A stretch of 58,723 nt of DNA from Lachnospiraceae bacterium C10 (GCA_900100095.1 FMTN01000026.1:1-58723), one strand, 5' to 3'. Numbered from the stretch's first letter, positions 9,975 to 20,151 are shown. Numbers and translations are program-made. Notes: generated from the letters alone by a model not told the origin.

Positions 9975-10007
9975 TATAAAATAAAAAATAACAAAAACGA
10001 TTTCGTT
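9975..10007 (+). promoter_or_regulatory. Promoter -10 and operator-like palindrome for the first GH94 gene
   Basis: TATAAAAT (9975) is a likely -10. AACGATTTCGTT (9996-10007) is a near-palindrome with AACGA/TCGTT arms. Almost the same site, AACGATTTCGTA, lies just after the -10 of the sugar transporter operon (18691-18702). This is consistent with repression by one LacI-type regulator not in the window; that assignment is inference. Confidence 0.5.
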
Positions 10008-10044
10008 GAGTAAAATAGAGGGTTTTAGAGAGAAGGGACGAAGA

Positions 10045-12459
10045 ATGGAGTACGGACATTTTGATGATAATGCGAAGGAATACGTGATTACGAATCCGGC
10101 CACGCCACAGCCATGGGCGAATTATCTCGGTTCACCGGAATACGGTGCTTTGATATCGAATAATGCAGGCGGTTACAGTTTTGCACAATCTGGTGCAAAT
10201 GGGCGGATTCTTCGTTATGTATTCAATCAGTTTGATCAACCGGGACGCTATGTATACATCCTGGATCAGGACAGCGGGGATTATTGGTCAGCTTCCTGGC
10301 AGCCGGTTGGTAAGGATGTTACGCGGTATCACAGTGAGTGCCGTCATGGTCTGGGATATACCAAGATCTTTGCCGGATATGCAGGAATTCGGTCAGAGGT
10401 ATTGTATTATGTTCCGATTGATGCACAGCATGAAGTCTGGGCAGTTGTATTAGAGAACCGAAGTGATAAGGTGCGTCATCTTATTACGACCGGTTATTGT
10501 GAATTTACAAATGAGAACAATTACGAGCAGGATCAGATCAATCTTCAGTATTCTTTGTTCATCAGCCGGACACTTTACGAGAATAACATGATTCGCCAGC
10601 AGATCAATGGAAATCTGGATCTGGGTGAGGAGCAGGCCACACAGGACGGACATGCATATGTGGAACGCTTCTTTGGAATGGCCGGAGCGCAGGTGGACAG
10701 TTTCTGTGGAGATAAGAGGGCTTTCCTTGGAGATTATCGCACGTATGCGAACCCGATCGGTGTATCTTCCGGTAATCTTGGCAATGTATTAAGCTATAAC
10801 AATAACAGCTGCGGTGCATTGTCTACCGAGATCATCCTGGCACCGGGAGAGAAGAAGACGTTCTGTTTTGTTCTCGGAATGAAGTATAAGGAAGAGTCAA
10901 CAAAGATTCTTCGTGAATATGAGGTGGACGTATTCCGACAGGTAAAGACGGAGATGGCTGCACTGCGCAGTTTCTGGAATTCCCGTCTTTCGCATTTACA
11001 TGTTACAACTCCGTCAAAGGAATTTAACACCATGCTCAATATCTGGAATGCCTATAACTGCTATATGACATTTACCTGGAGTAGAGCTGCATCCTTTATC
11101 TATTGCGGTCTTCGTAATGGTTATGGATACCGCGATACAGTTCAGGATATTCAGGGTGTGATTCATCTTGCTCCTGAGGAGGCGAAGGAGAAGATCAGCT
11201 TTATGCTTTCCGCGCAGGTCAACCATGGAGGAGGTCTTCCGCTTGTGAAATTCACGCATCAGCCGGGACATGAGGATACACCGGAGGATGCTTCCTATAG
11301 GCAGTCCACCGGACATCCGGCATACCGCGCAGATGATGCACTCTGGCTTTTCCCGACGGTTTATAAATATCTGTCAGAGACAGGAGACGTAGCTTATCTG
11401 GATGAAGTGATTCCGTATGCAAACAAGGGAGAGGACAGCGTCTATGAACATTTAAAGAAGGCAATTTCCTTCTCCTTAAACCATCTCGGACCTCATGGAC
11501 TTCCGGCCGGACTTTATGCAGACTGGAATGACTGCCTGCGCCTTGGAGCCAATGGAGAGTCTTCTTTCGTCGCTTTGCAGTTCTATTATGCCCTTAAGAT
11601 CCTTAAGATTCTTGCAGAAGAGAAAAAGGATGAGGAGGAAATCACCTTCCTGGAAGAGAAGATTTCTCTGTACGGGGAGAAGATTCAAAAGCTGTGCTGG
11701 GATGAAGACCGTTTTATCCGTGGCTATACCGAAGACGGACAGGTAATTGGAGGCAGAGAGGCAAAAGAGGCTTCCCTCTGGTTGAATCCACAGAGCTGGG
11801 CTGTCATCAGTGGTATCGCAACCAAAGAACAGTCAGAGAAGATCATGCAGCTGGTTTTTGATGAATTGAATACGAACTATGGAGCACAGGTCATGGCACC
11901 TCCGTATCATGCACATGCATTTGACGGAGCGCTTGCTGTTATCTTTAATCAGGGAACGAAAGAAAATGCAGGAATCTTTTCACAGCCGCAGGGATGGCTG
12001 ATTCTGGCAGAAGCGCTGTTGGGTGACGGTGACCGGGCCTTTGAATATTTCATGGAGAATGCACCGGCTGCACAGAATAAGAGGGCCGAGATTCGTGGTA
12101 TCGAGCCATATGCCTATGGCCAGTTTACCGAGGGCAAGGACAGTCCGAATACAGGACGAAGCCATGTCCACTGGCTGACAGGAACCGCAAGCACAATGAT
12201 GGTCGGCTGTGTTGAAGGTATTCTTGGTATCCGTCCGGATCTTGGAGGAATTCATTTAAGCCCGTCCATTCCAAAGGACTGGGATGGTTTTACCATGGAG
12301 AAGGACTTCCGTGGAAAGAAGCTGAATATTACGGTTAAGAATCCGTATCATAAGAGCAGCGGGGCTTCCCGTTTGACAGTAAATGGTCAGGAATTGGAGG
12401 GAGATTATATCCCTGTAGAAAAATTGAACGAGACAAATGAAATTTGCCTCGTTCTGTAA
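10045..12459 (+). CDS. GH94 glycoside phosphorylase (cellobiose/chitobiose phosphorylase-like)
   Basis: 804 residues from the ATG at 10045, chosen because an AGAAGGGAC site precedes it and the product then aligns with its paralogue (MEYGHFDD versus MKYGYFDN). An upstream TTG at 10006 lies inside the operator and is unlikely. GH94 enzymes cleave beta-linked disaccharides with phosphate, giving a sugar 1-phosphate and saving ATP. The N-terminal beta-sandwich (VITNPATPQPWANYLG) leads into an (alpha/alpha)6 barrel. The catalytic Asp lies in ADWNDCLRLG (D493 region). Length fits 800-residue disaccharide phosphorylases rather than larger cellodextrin enzymes. Exact substrate cannot be read from the sequence. 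No signal peptide, so cytoplasmic. Confidence 0.9.
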   Translation: MEYGHFDDNAKEYVITNPATPQPWANYLGSPEYGALISNNAGGYSFAQSGANGRILRYVFNQFDQPGRYVYILDQDSGDYWSASWQPVGKDVTRYHSECRHGLGYTKIFAGYAGIRSEVLYYVPIDAQHEVWAVVLENRSDKVRHLITTGYCEFTNENNYEQDQINLQYSLFISRTLYENNMIRQQINGNLDLGEEQATQDGHAYVERFFGMAGAQVDSFCGDKRAFLGDYRTYANPIGVSSGNLGNVLSYNNNSCGALSTEIILAPGEKKTFCFVLGMKYKEESTKILREYEVDVFRQVKTEMAALRSFWNSRLSHLHVTTPSKEFNTMLNIWNAYNCYMTFTWSRAASFIYCGLRNGYGYRDTVQDIQGVIHLAPEEAKEKISFMLSAQVNHGGGLPLVKFTHQPGHEDTPEDASYRQSTGHPAYRADDALWLFPTVYKYLSETGDVAYLDEVIPYANKGEDSVYEHLKKAISFSLNHLGPHGLPAGLYADWNDCLRLGANGESSFVALQFYYALKILKILAEEKKDEEEITFLEEKISLYGEKIQKLCWDEDRFIRGYTEDGQVIGGREAKEASLWLNPQSWAVISGIATKEQSEKIMQLVFDELNTNYGAQVMAPPYHAHAFDGALAVIFNQGTKENAGIFSQPQGWLILAEALLGDGDRAFEYFMENAPAAQNKRAEIRGIEPYAYGQFTEGKDSPNTGRSHVHWLTGTASTMMVGCVEGILGIRPDLGGIHLSPSIPKDWDGFTMEKDFRGKKLNITVKNPYHKSSGASRLTVNGQELEGDYIPVEKLNETNEICLVL

Positions 12460-12463
12460 GGAA

Positions 12464-13534
12464 TTATCCGATGATTGCGTAACGCTTGTCGACCTTGTTT
12501 AAGACCTCACAGCCGTCTTCGGTTACGAGGACAAGATCTTCAATTCTTACACCGAATTTTCCGGGAAGATATACACCCGGTTCAATCGAGAAAATCATTC
12601 CGGGTTTGGTTAAGGTGGTGTTGGTTTCGCTGACATCACCTTTTTCATGGTCTCTTTGGCCGATGAAATGTCCGAGGCGGTGATTAAAGTATTCACCGTA
12701 TCCGGCTTCCGTAATCAAATCTCTTGCAGCCCGGTCGAGCTCACAGATTGGAATGCCCGGACGAATCATAGCTTCTGCCTTTTCGTTCGCCTGTCGTACG
12801 AGATCATGGATCTTGGCATATTCTTCTGCAGGCTCTCCGAAGAAGAAGGTTCTTGTCATATCGCTGCAGTAACGGTCTTTGCGGCAGCCCATGTCAAGGA
12901 GAACGCAGTCCCCCTCTTTTAATACCGTATCATCCGGTTCATGATGAGGATCGGCTGCGTTGGCACCAAAGGATACGATGGTCGTAAAGGACGGCCCCTC
13001 ACAGCCGTTTAAAAGGTATTGCTGATCAATATAGGCGGCAACTTCCTTTTCTGTCATTCCGGCCTTTATATAGTCTTTTGCCATAAGGATGACTTTGTCA
13101 TTGATTTGGGAGGCAATGCGCATTTTTTCTTTCTCTTCCTCGTCCTTAACGGCTCTGCAGTCGTCCACACAGTCGGAAGACAGTTTAACGGTAAGGGAAG
13201 GGAGTTTCTCCATTAGAGGAATCAAAAAGCGTGCCGGCCATTCCTTGTCAATTCCAAGAGGCTGTGCCGGATCAACATATTCTGCAATCTGGGCAACAGG
13301 ATCGTCGGAGTCGGTGTGCCAGACCAGAGGGTATGCAACATGCTCCGGGAGGAAGAACAGCTGATTGACGAACAGAACCGGCTGCTTGTCTTTCTGAAGA
13401 AGCAGGGCAAAGAGCCGCTCGTAAGGTGCAACGTCGATGCCTGTCAGGTACCAGATGCTGTCAGGGTCACAGATAATCATTTGTTTCAGTCCGTGTTTTT
13501 CGAGTTCGTTCATAACTCTTTGAAGACGTGTCAT
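12464..13534 (-). CDS. M24 metallopeptidase (Xaa-Pro dipeptidase/aminopeptidase P-like)
   Basis: 356 residues. The N-terminal ~125 residues form a creatinase-like domain. The C-terminal pita-bread domain has the five metal ligands in the usual order: D in LLDMGC, D in CSDMTRTFF, H in LGHFIG, E in IEPGVY and E in RIEDLVLV. Such enzymes remove or split residues next to proline in the cytoplasm using two divalent metals. It converges with the GH94 gene with 4 bp between stop codons. maf lies upstream on the same strand (21 bp apart), probably cotranscribed. Confidence 0.88.
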   Translation of the reverse strand: MTRLQRVMNELEKHGLKQMIICDPDSIWYLTGIDVAPYERLFALLLQKDKQPVLFVNQLFFLPEHVAYPLVWHTDSDDPVAQIAEYVDPAQPLGIDKEWPARFLIPLMEKLPSLTVKLSSDCVDDCRAVKDEEEKEKMRIASQINDKVILMAKDYIKAGMTEKEVAAYIDQQYLLNGCEGPSFTTIVSFGANAADPHHEPDDTVLKEGDCVLLDMGCRKDRYCSDMTRTFFFGEPAEEYAKIHDLVRQANEKAEAMIRPGIPICELDRAARDLITEAGYGEYFNHRLGHFIGQRDHEKGDVSETNTTLTKPGMIFSIEPGVYLPGKFGVRIEDLVLVTEDGCEVLNKVDKRYAIIG

Positions 13535-13555
13535 ATCAAATCCTTTCTGTTAGTG

Positions 13556-14152
13556 TTATAATTTCGGGTCAAGATCTGCCAGTTCGCGACAAACGCGGGC
13601 GAGAGGCAGTCCGACAACGGTATTATAATCTCCTTCAATCTTTTCTACAAGCAGAGCGCCCATTCCCTGTATGCCATAGGCTCCAGCCTTGTCCATAGGT
13701 TCCTTTGTGTCGATATAGCGCTGTAAAAAGTAACGATCGTTTTTATACATAGTAACATTCGTTACTTCTGCAAAGGTTTTCGATAATAAAATTCCGCTGT
13801 CGGAAGTACGAAGAAGTGTTACGCCGGTAACGACCTGGTGGGTGCGGCCGGACAGGTACATTAACATATCGAGAGCTTCCTTTTCATCCTTTGGTTTGCC
13901 AAGGATCTCATCGTCATAGACAACAACCGTATCTGCGCCGATGATCAGATGATTCGGGTGCTTTGGGGCAACAGCGGATGCCTTGCGCCTGGAAAGCTCA
14001 ATGACATACTGTTCCGGGTCGGTAGCGTCGCAGTTTTCGTCGGCATCGGATACATCCACGGTAAAGGTCAGACCGGTTTGTTTTAGCAGTTCACTTCTAC
14101 GTGGAGAAGCGCTTGCCAGTATAATGGGAAGTGATGTTTGAATAAAAGACAT
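13556..14152 (-). CDS. maf: Maf-family nucleotide pyrophosphatase
   Basis: 198 residues from the ATG at 14152, which has a GAGGTG site. The longer upstream frame lacks one. The N-terminal ILASASPRRSELL is the Maf signature, and IIGADTVV near residue 70 and the AYGIQGMGALLVEKIEGDY segment near residue 160 complete the active site. Maf proteins hydrolyse dTTP/UTP or modified nucleotides to monophosphates and are linked to septum control in Bacillus. It is probably transcribed with the downstream M24 peptidase. Confidence 0.92.
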   Translation of the reverse strand: MSFIQTSLPIILASASPRRSELLKQTGLTFTVDVSDADENCDATDPEQYVIELSRRKASAVAPKHPNHLIIGADTVVVYDDEILGKPKDEKEALDMLMYLSGRTHQVVTGVTLLRTSDSGILLSKTFAEVTNVTMYKNDRYFLQRYIDTKEPMDKAGAYGIQGMGALLVEKIEGDYNTVVGLPLARVCRELADLDPKL

Positions 14153-14366
14153 AGGCACCTCTTTTCTTATGAATATATGCGTTTCATACCATAACACATC
14201 CAAGTAAATATGCAAGTAAAAATTGAAAGAGAGGAAACTATTTTACAATAATTAGTTTCTTTTCGTGGGAATGGAAAAGAGACTTGCATTTATTGGGGGA
14301 ATAATATAATATTTAGACGTATTTTTCAGAAATATGTTTATTGGAAAAAGCAAGGAGAGTAGCATT

Positions 14367-14576
14367 ATGGCTGAGAAGAAAGTAGACACAGTGGCAAAGA
14401 CAGAAGAGCCAAGGCGTGGTCGGGGACGACCAAGGGTTGCGAATAAGAAAAAGCAGTATACTCTGACAATGCGTCCGGATATGTATTCCGTTGCACAGCA
14501 GGAGGCAGAAAGACGCGGAATTTCCTTCTCTGCATTGATTGCAAATGCATTGGTTGAGTATTTAGATAGAAAATAA
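14367..14576 (+). CDS. Small basic DNA-binding protein (ribbon-helix-helix-like)
   Basis: 69 residues. The ATG at 14367 follows AAGGAGAG, whereas the longer frame upstream lacks a site. RRGRGRPRV near residue 20 is an AT-hook-like tract. The remainder (YTLTMRPDMYSVAQQEAERR, then GISFSALIANALVEYL) reads as a strand followed by two helices, the ribbon-helix-helix or CopG pattern. Possibly a regulator; target unknown. Monocistronic, followed by a hairpin GAGCAGTGAAGCC / GGTTTCACTGCTC and T-run (about 14592-14629) that looks like its terminator. Confidence 0.7.
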   Translation: MAEKKVDTVAKTEEPRRGRGRPRVANKKKQYTLTMRPDMYSVAQQEAERRGISFSALIANALVEYLDRK

Positions 14577-14636
14577 GGATTGTTTTCTAGGAGGAGAGCA
14601 GTGAAGCCGGATGGTTTCACTGCTCTTTTTGATATA

Positions 14637-14822
14637 ACAACGAGCCAAGGTCCCATCTGCAAGCTTGCTTGCAAGGGGGACTTTGGCGACTGTAGGACAC
14701 CGAAAGGCCTTGCCTTGAGGTGGACAACAGAGTTGCAATCGAGTAGGAGTCAGCCTACTCGATTTATAACAACGAGCCAAGGTCCCATCTGCAAGCCAGC
14801 CTACTTGAATGAAGTTGCATTA
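14637..14822 (+). repeat. Internal part of the palindromic repeat element with a tandem partial duplication
   Basis: Matches the central modules of the element: AACAACGAGCC, CTGCAAGCTTGCTTGCAAGG, ACACCGAAAGGCCTTGCCTT and TCGAGTAGGAGTCAGCC. The segment AACAACGAGCCAAGGTCCC occurs twice (about 14637 and 14768). Both outer ends seen in other copies are missing. Confidence 0.7.
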
Positions 14823-14875
14823 TAAATATAATTACAACATATATACTAACAAGTATTTGTATATGTGTTTGTGCG

Positions 14876-15910
14876 TTAATGTGTAGTATCAATGTTTACA
14901 ACCGGATTTGCGTCCTTATTGCTGCACAAAACAACCATCAGATTGGATACCATGGCTGCTTTTCGTTCATCATCCAAGGTGACAACGTGCTGGTCGGAAA
15001 GCTTCTGAAGTGCCATTTCCACCATTCCCACAGCACCGTCCACCACAAGTCGTTTGGCGTCAATGATGGCAGAGGCCTGCTGGCGCTGCAGCATAACGGC
15101 CGCAATCTCCGGAGCGTAGGACAGGTAGGTGATACGGGACTCCATGATTTCGATGCCGGCATCGGATACCTTGGACTGAATTTCATCTTTGATCTTCTGT
15201 GCAATGATATCACTGGAACCCCGCAGGCTTGTATTTTCTATTGTATCCTCTTCCGGTGCATCCGACGGCTTTACCAGATCATAAGGATACAGGCGGACAA
15301 TATTACGAAGTGCACTGTCGCATTGAAGAGAAAGATATTCCTTATAGTTGTCTACCTGAAAAACAGCCTTGGCGGTGTCTGTTACGCGCCAGATTACAGC
15401 AATGGCAATTTCCACAGGGTTCCCCAGGCTGTCGTTGATCTTCTGCTTTGCATTGCTTAAGGTCATGGCCTTGAGGGAGAGCTTCTTTCCGGTGTAATGA
15501 TTCTGCGATGTTGTGGTGGCATTTGCAAGGAGTTCAAGGGTACTTGCCCCATTTGTGCCAGCCACATCCCCGCTTTGCATCAGACGGGTCTTTGCAGCCG
15601 GATTCACGGCAATGCAAAAAGGATTTACAAAATAAAAGCCTGGGCGTCGCAAGGTGCCGATGTACTGGCCAAACAGGGTGAGGACGAGAGCCTCTTTCGG
15701 GCCGATGACCTTCAGTCCGCAGAATGGAATCCAGCCAATGGCAGCATAGAGACAACCGATGACCAGAAAGATGGTTCCTAAAATGTAATTATGTTGTCCT
15801 AAAATAATTCCGCCCCAGGCAATGACAAAGGAATCGATGACATAGAGAATCACACAAAGAAGTAAGACGGGCATGCCGTTTGGCTTTACTTTTAGCTCTT
15901 TTTCAATCAT
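14876..15910 (-). CDS. SPFH/Band 7 domain membrane protein
   Basis: 344 residues. Two hydrophobic segments lie near the N-terminus (about residues 14-32 and 42-64), followed by [20 protein letters not shown], which starts an SPFH (stomatin/prohibitin/flotillin) domain. The region around residues 245-320 ([20 protein letters not shown]) is the typical coiled helical part of SPFH proteins. Such proteins form membrane-associated oligomeric scaffolds. No protease or NfeD partner is adjacent. Monocistronic; exact role unknown. Confidence 0.85.
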   Translation of the reverse strand: MIEKELKVKPNGMPVLLLCVILYVIDSFVIAWGGIILGQHNYILGTIFLVIGCLYAAIGWIPFCGLKVIGPKEALVLTLFGQYIGTLRRPGFYFVNPFCIAVNPAAKTRLMQSGDVAGTNGASTLELLANATTTSQNHYTGKKLSLKAMTLSNAKQKINDSLGNPVEIAIAVIWRVTDTAKAVFQVDNYKEYLSLQCDSALRNIVRLYPYDLVKPSDAPEEDTIENTSLRGSSDIIAQKIKDEIQSKVSDAGIEIMESRITYLSYAPEIAAVMLQRQQASAIIDAKRLVVDGAVGMVEMALQKLSDQHVVTLDDERKAAMVSNLMVVLCSNKDANPVVNIDTTH

Positions 15911-16131
15911 TTAAGCCTCCTGTTCATAGAAAGTAAAATATAGTAATCTGATGTTACAATGATATCGATATGATACCATTTGTCAAATTTATTCTGTTTT
16001 ATCCGGAGAAAAATATAGAGCATGAATCTGACATTTCTGTTTTCGATATGATATATCGCTTAAGTGAAATTTCGTAGAATCTGATATAACAAGAAAAATA
16101 CAGTACGTTAGGGGTACGGATAGGAGATTCG

Positions 16132-18549
16132 ATGAAATACGGTTACTTTGATAATGAGCAACGTGAATATGTTATTACAAATCCGGATACACCGGCACCA
16201 TGGGCGAACTACCTGGGTGATCCGGAATACGGTGCCCTGATATCCAATCAGGCCGGTGGATACAGCTTTGTCAAATCAGGAGCAAATGGACGAATTCTCC
16301 GTTATATCTTTGACGGGCAGGATCGTCCGGGTCGTTATATCTATCTTCGTGACAATAAAAACGGGGATTTCTGGTCTGCTTCCTGGCAGCCGGTGGGAAA
16401 AGATTTAGACTCCTATCATAATATCTGTCGCCACGGAATGGGCTATACGGTTATGGAGTCGGATTATGAGAAGATTCATACCGAGGCTTTATATTATGTT
16501 CCGAAGGCCAGCCGGTATGAGGTGTGGGCATTGAAAATCAAAAACAACGACACCACAACAAGATGTCTGACGGTGACCGGCTATGCGGAATTTACCAATC
16601 ACAGCAATTATGAGCAGGATCAGGTGAATCTTCAGTATTCCCAGTTCATTTCAAGAACCATCTATGAGGAGGGCATCCTAAGACAGCAGATTCATGGCAA
16701 TTTAGATGCTTTGGATGAGGGAAAAGAGGTTGACCATAAGCAGGTGGAAGAGCGTTTTATCGGTCTTGCCGGAGCAGAGGTTGCTTCCTACTGCGGAGAT
16801 AAGGAGGAATTCCTTGGCAGATATCACAGCTACGGAAATCCGATCGGTGTAATGCGTGGAAATCTCGGAAATGTTCTCAGCTATAATGAAAACGCCTGTG
16901 GAGCCCTTTCCACCGATGTTATGCTTGCAGCCGGAGAAGAGAAGGTCTTCTGTTTCATTGTCGGAGCCGGAGATCCGGAAATTATCCGCGAGCTGAAGCA
17001 GACTTACGCTTCCAATCCAAAGGAAAAGATTGAAAACGACTGGAAGGTGTTAAAGGAGTTATGGGAGGAGCGTGTATCGGCTCTTCAGGTACATACACCG
17101 AGCGCGGAATTTGATACGATGCTGAACACCTGGAATGCCTATAACTGTTATATGACCTTCATCTGGTCAAGAGCTGCGTCCTTTACATACTGCGGCCTGC
17201 GCAACGGCTATGGCTACCGTGATACCGTACAGGATATTCAGGGTATCATTCATCTATCACCTGAGATGGCAGCCGATAAGATCCGCTTTATGCTGTCAGC
17301 CCAGGTGCACCATGGCGGTGGCCTTCCACTGGTGAAATTTACACATAACCCGGGACATGAGGATAAGCCGGAGGATGCTTCCTACCGTGAGGCGACAGGC
17401 CATCCGGCATACCGTGCAGATGATGCACTCTGGCTGTTCCCGACCGTATATAAATATATCTCTGAGACCGGTGATCTTAAGTTCCTGGATGAAGTGATTC
17501 CATTCTCGGATCAGGATGAGGCAAGTGTATATGAGCATTTAAAAAGAGCCATTATGTTCTCATCCGAACATCTTGGACCGCACGGACTTCCGGCAGGATT
17601 ATATGCAGACTGGAATGACTGCCTGCGCCTTGGAGCCAACGGTGAGTCGACCTTTGTTGCGCTTCAGTACTATTATGCCATGACCGTTATGAAACGCTTT
17701 GCAAAGGTAAAATCCGACGAGACCTATCTGAATGAGCTGACGAAGATGCAGGATGCTTTTGCAGTGAAGCTGGAAGAGCTTTGCTTTGACAGTGACCGTT
17801 ATACTAGAGGCTTTACAGAGGCCGGAGAGGTTGTAGGAGCAAAGGACGCTAAAGAAGCGTCATTATGGTTGAATCCACAGAGCTGGGCTGTTATCAGTGG
17901 GGTGGCAACCGGTGAGAGAGCAGAAGGTATTATGAAGCAGGTGGAGGATCATTTAAATACACCGTACGGTGCGATTCTTATGGACCCTCCGTATCATGCG
18001 CATGCCTTTGACGGTGCTCTGGCTGTTATCTATAACCAGGGTGTAAAGGAAAATTCCGGTATCTTCTCACAGTCACAGGGCTGGCTGATTCTTGCAGAAG
18101 CACTCCTTGGACGCGGCGATGAGGCTTTTCAGGTATTTATGGAGAATGCACCTTCTGCGCAGAACGAGCAGGCGGATGTGCGTAAGTTAGAGCCATACTG
18201 CTATGGTCAGTTTACTGAGGGTCCGGCAAGTCCGCATTTTGGAAGAAGTCATGTTCACTGGTTGACCGGAACCGCTTCTACGGTAATGGTTGGTTGTGTT
18301 GAGGGTATTTTAGGCCTTCGACCGGATCCGGCAGGTCTTACCATTGCACCTTCTGTACCGGCGGAGTGGGAAGAATACCGGGTGGATAAGAAATTCCGCG
18401 GAAAAATGCTGCATATTACGGTAAAAAATCCTGAGAAAAAGGCGAAAGGAACGTATCACGTGACGGTGAACGGACAGAACGTTTCGGGCAACCATTTGGA
18501 TGACACTATTCTTACACAGGATTGCAACATTTTGTTGGTACGTGAGTAA
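16132..18549 (+). CDS. GH94 glycoside phosphorylase, second paralogue
   Basis: 805 residues, start supported by a GATAGGAG site. It shares long identical blocks with the gene at 10045 across its whole length, including ADWNDCLRLGANGES with the catalytic Asp at the same position (D493 region), so the two are clear paralogues. It is a predicted cytoplasmic phosphorolytic enzyme for a beta-linked disaccharide. Its upstream region lacks the AACGATTTCGT operator shared by the other copy and the transporter, so it may be regulated differently. The ABC transporter operon lies directly downstream, beyond a terminator and new promoter. Confidence 0.9.
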   Translation: MKYGYFDNEQREYVITNPDTPAPWANYLGDPEYGALISNQAGGYSFVKSGANGRILRYIFDGQDRPGRYIYLRDNKNGDFWSASWQPVGKDLDSYHNICRHGMGYTVMESDYEKIHTEALYYVPKASRYEVWALKIKNNDTTTRCLTVTGYAEFTNHSNYEQDQVNLQYSQFISRTIYEEGILRQQIHGNLDALDEGKEVDHKQVEERFIGLAGAEVASYCGDKEEFLGRYHSYGNPIGVMRGNLGNVLSYNENACGALSTDVMLAAGEEKVFCFIVGAGDPEIIRELKQTYASNPKEKIENDWKVLKELWEERVSALQVHTPSAEFDTMLNTWNAYNCYMTFIWSRAASFTYCGLRNGYGYRDTVQDIQGIIHLSPEMAADKIRFMLSAQVHHGGGLPLVKFTHNPGHEDKPEDASYREATGHPAYRADDALWLFPTVYKYISETGDLKFLDEVIPFSDQDEASVYEHLKRAIMFSSEHLGPHGLPAGLYADWNDCLRLGANGESTFVALQYYYAMTVMKRFAKVKSDETYLNELTKMQDAFAVKLEELCFDSDRYTRGFTEAGEVVGAKDAKEASLWLNPQSWAVISGVATGERAEGIMKQVEDHLNTPYGAILMDPPYHAHAFDGALAVIYNQGVKENSGIFSQSQGWLILAEALLGRGDEAFQVFMENAPSAQNEQADVRKLEPYCYGQFTEGPASPHFGRSHVHWLTGTASTVMVGCVEGILGLRPDPAGLTIAPSVPAEWEEYRVDKKFRGKMLHITVKNPEKKAKGTYHVTVNGQNVSGNHLDDTILTQDCNILLVRE

Positions 18550-18579
18550 TATCAAAAAACAACACTAGAATAAATGCAG

Positions 18580-18617
18580 AAAGGACAAGGTTTACAGGGA
18601 AACTTTGTCCTTTTTTT
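18580..18617 (+). terminator. Intrinsic terminator after the second GH94 gene
   Basis: Stem AAAGGACAAGGTTT / AAACTTTGTCCTTT (one G-T pair) followed by a T-run. Confidence 0.88.
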
Positions 18618-18653
18618 GATGTGAATATATCAGATTCAATTCATGTCATGAAA

Positions 18654-18702
18654 TTGACATTTTGTGTCTTTTTTTAATATAATCGCTGATAACGATTTCG
18701 TA
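18654..18702 (+). promoter_or_regulatory. Promoter and operator of the sugar ABC transporter operon
   Basis: TTGACA (18654-18659) and TATAAT (18678-18683) with an 18-bp spacer are a consensus sigma-A promoter. The operator-like AACGATTTCGTA (18691-18702) covers the expected start site, so a bound repressor would block transcription. It nearly matches the site upstream of the first GH94 gene. Confidence 0.75.
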
Positions 18703-18771
18703 AACTATATACAACCGGACGGGGAAAGCGTTCGGGAGATGTAATACACTCATGAAGGAGGAGGTAGTGTA

Positions 18772-20151
18772 ATGAAACGTAAAGTTGTCAGTGTACTGTT
18801 AGTTGCTGCAATGACCATGGGGGTTCTTGCTGGTTGTGGTAGTTCTAACAAGGGTGGTAGCGCAAAGAAGGCTACGATCAACACAGAAAAAGAGGGAAAG
18901 ATTCTTAACATCTATGTATGGAATGAGGAGTTCCAGAGTCGTCTGAATGATTACTATTCAGAGGTTGAAAAGGTATCCGATGACAAATCCATTACTTACT
19001 TAAAGGATGGTACAGAGATTCATTGGACCGTAAACCCGAATGAGAACGGTGTATATCAGGATAAGCTGGATCAGGCTCTTCAGAAGCAGGCGGATGCATC
19101 CGATGACCAGAAGGTTGATATGTTCCTTGTAGAGGCTGACTATGCATTAAAGTATACCGATGCCAATGCTAATGTTTCCGTTCCTCTTAAGGATCTGGGC
19201 ATCAGCGATGAAGACCTTGCAGACCAGTATCAGTATACAAAGGATGTTGTTACCGATGCGAACGGAGACCTCCGCGGTACTTCATGGCAGGCCACACCTG
19301 GACTTTTCGCATATAGAAGATCCATTGCAAAGGACGTATTCGGAACAGATGATCCGGAAAAGGTACAGGAGAAGCTGGCTGACTGGAACAAGTTCGATGC
19401 AGCAGCAAAAGAGATGAAGAACAAGGGTTACTTCATGCTTTCATCCGTAGCAGATACCTTCCGTGTATTCTCTAACAACGTATCCGGCAAGTGGGTTGAC
19501 GGAACAACCGTTAAGGTAGATCCAAACCTTATGAACTGGGTAAAGCAGTCCAAGACCTATACAGACGAAGGATTAAACCACAAGGTTGGCGGACAGTGGA
19601 CAGACGAGTGGAACAAGGATCAGGCTGCTGATTCCAAGGTATTCGGATTCTTCTACTCAACCTGGGGCATCAACTTCACACTTCAGGGTAATGCAGGTAA
19701 AGAAGGAGCAGGTGACTGGGCTGTATGTGACGGTCCTCAGCCATTCTACTGGGGCGGTTCATGGTTAGTAGCTGCTAACGGAACAGATAACCCTAAGCAC
19801 ATCAAGGATATCATGTTACAGCTTACAGCAAACAAGGATAACCTCATTAAGATTACAAAAGATACTCAGGATTATACAAATACAACATCCGGTATGGATG
19901 AGCTTGCAAAGGATCCAAAGTACGGTTCAGAGTTCTTAGGCGGACAGAACCACATTGCTTTATTTGCAGAGGTTGCTCCAACCATCGATATGAGCAACAT
20001 CTCCCCTTATGATCAGGGTTGTGGAGAGGCTTTCCAGAACGCTTTCGGTGATTACTTCAACGGTAAGATCACAGAGGAAAAGGCAAAGAAGAACTTTGAG
20101 ACAGCAATCAAGGAGAAATACCCAGAGCTTACGGATGTTGAGTGGCCATAA
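18772..20151 (+). CDS. Carbohydrate ABC transporter substrate-binding lipoprotein
   Basis: 459 residues. The N-terminus MKRKVVSVLLVAAMTMGVLA followed by GCG is a lipoprotein signal with lipobox LAGC, so the mature protein is anchored outside the membrane by Cys22. The rest resembles family 1 extracellular solute-binding proteins, with a Trp/Tyr-rich central region (QPFYWGGSWLVAANG). The AAGGAGGAGG site precedes the ATG. First gene of an operon with two permeases. GH94 neighbours suggest a beta-glucoside or similar oligosaccharide ligand, which is inference. Confidence 0.92.
   Translation: MKRKVVSVLLVAAMTMGVLAGCGSSNKGGSAKKATINTEKEGKILNIYVWNEEFQSRLNDYYSEVEKVSDDKSITYLKDGTEIHWTVNPNENGVYQDKLDQALQKQADASDDQKVDMFLVEADYALKYTDANANVSVPLKDLGISDEDLADQYQYTKDVVTDANGDLRGTSWQATPGLFAYRRSIAKDVFGTDDPEKVQEKLADWNKFDAAAKEMKNKGYFMLSSVADTFRVFSNNVSGKWVDGTTVKVDPNLMNWVKQSKTYTDEGLNHKVGGQWTDEWNKDQAADSKVFGFFYSTWGINFTLQGNAGKEGAGDWAVCDGPQPFYWGGSWLVAANGTDNPKHIKDIMLQLTANKDNLIKITKDTQDYTNTTSGMDELAKDPKYGSEFLGGQNHIALFAEVAPTIDMSNISPYDQGCGEAFQNAFGDYFNGKITEEKAKKNFETAIKEKYPELTDVEWP

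Noticed and set aside
10006-10044. Upstream TTG start for the first GH94 gene
   Set aside because: It lies directly at the operator and lacks a ribosome site; the ATG at 10045 has one and aligns with the paralogue.
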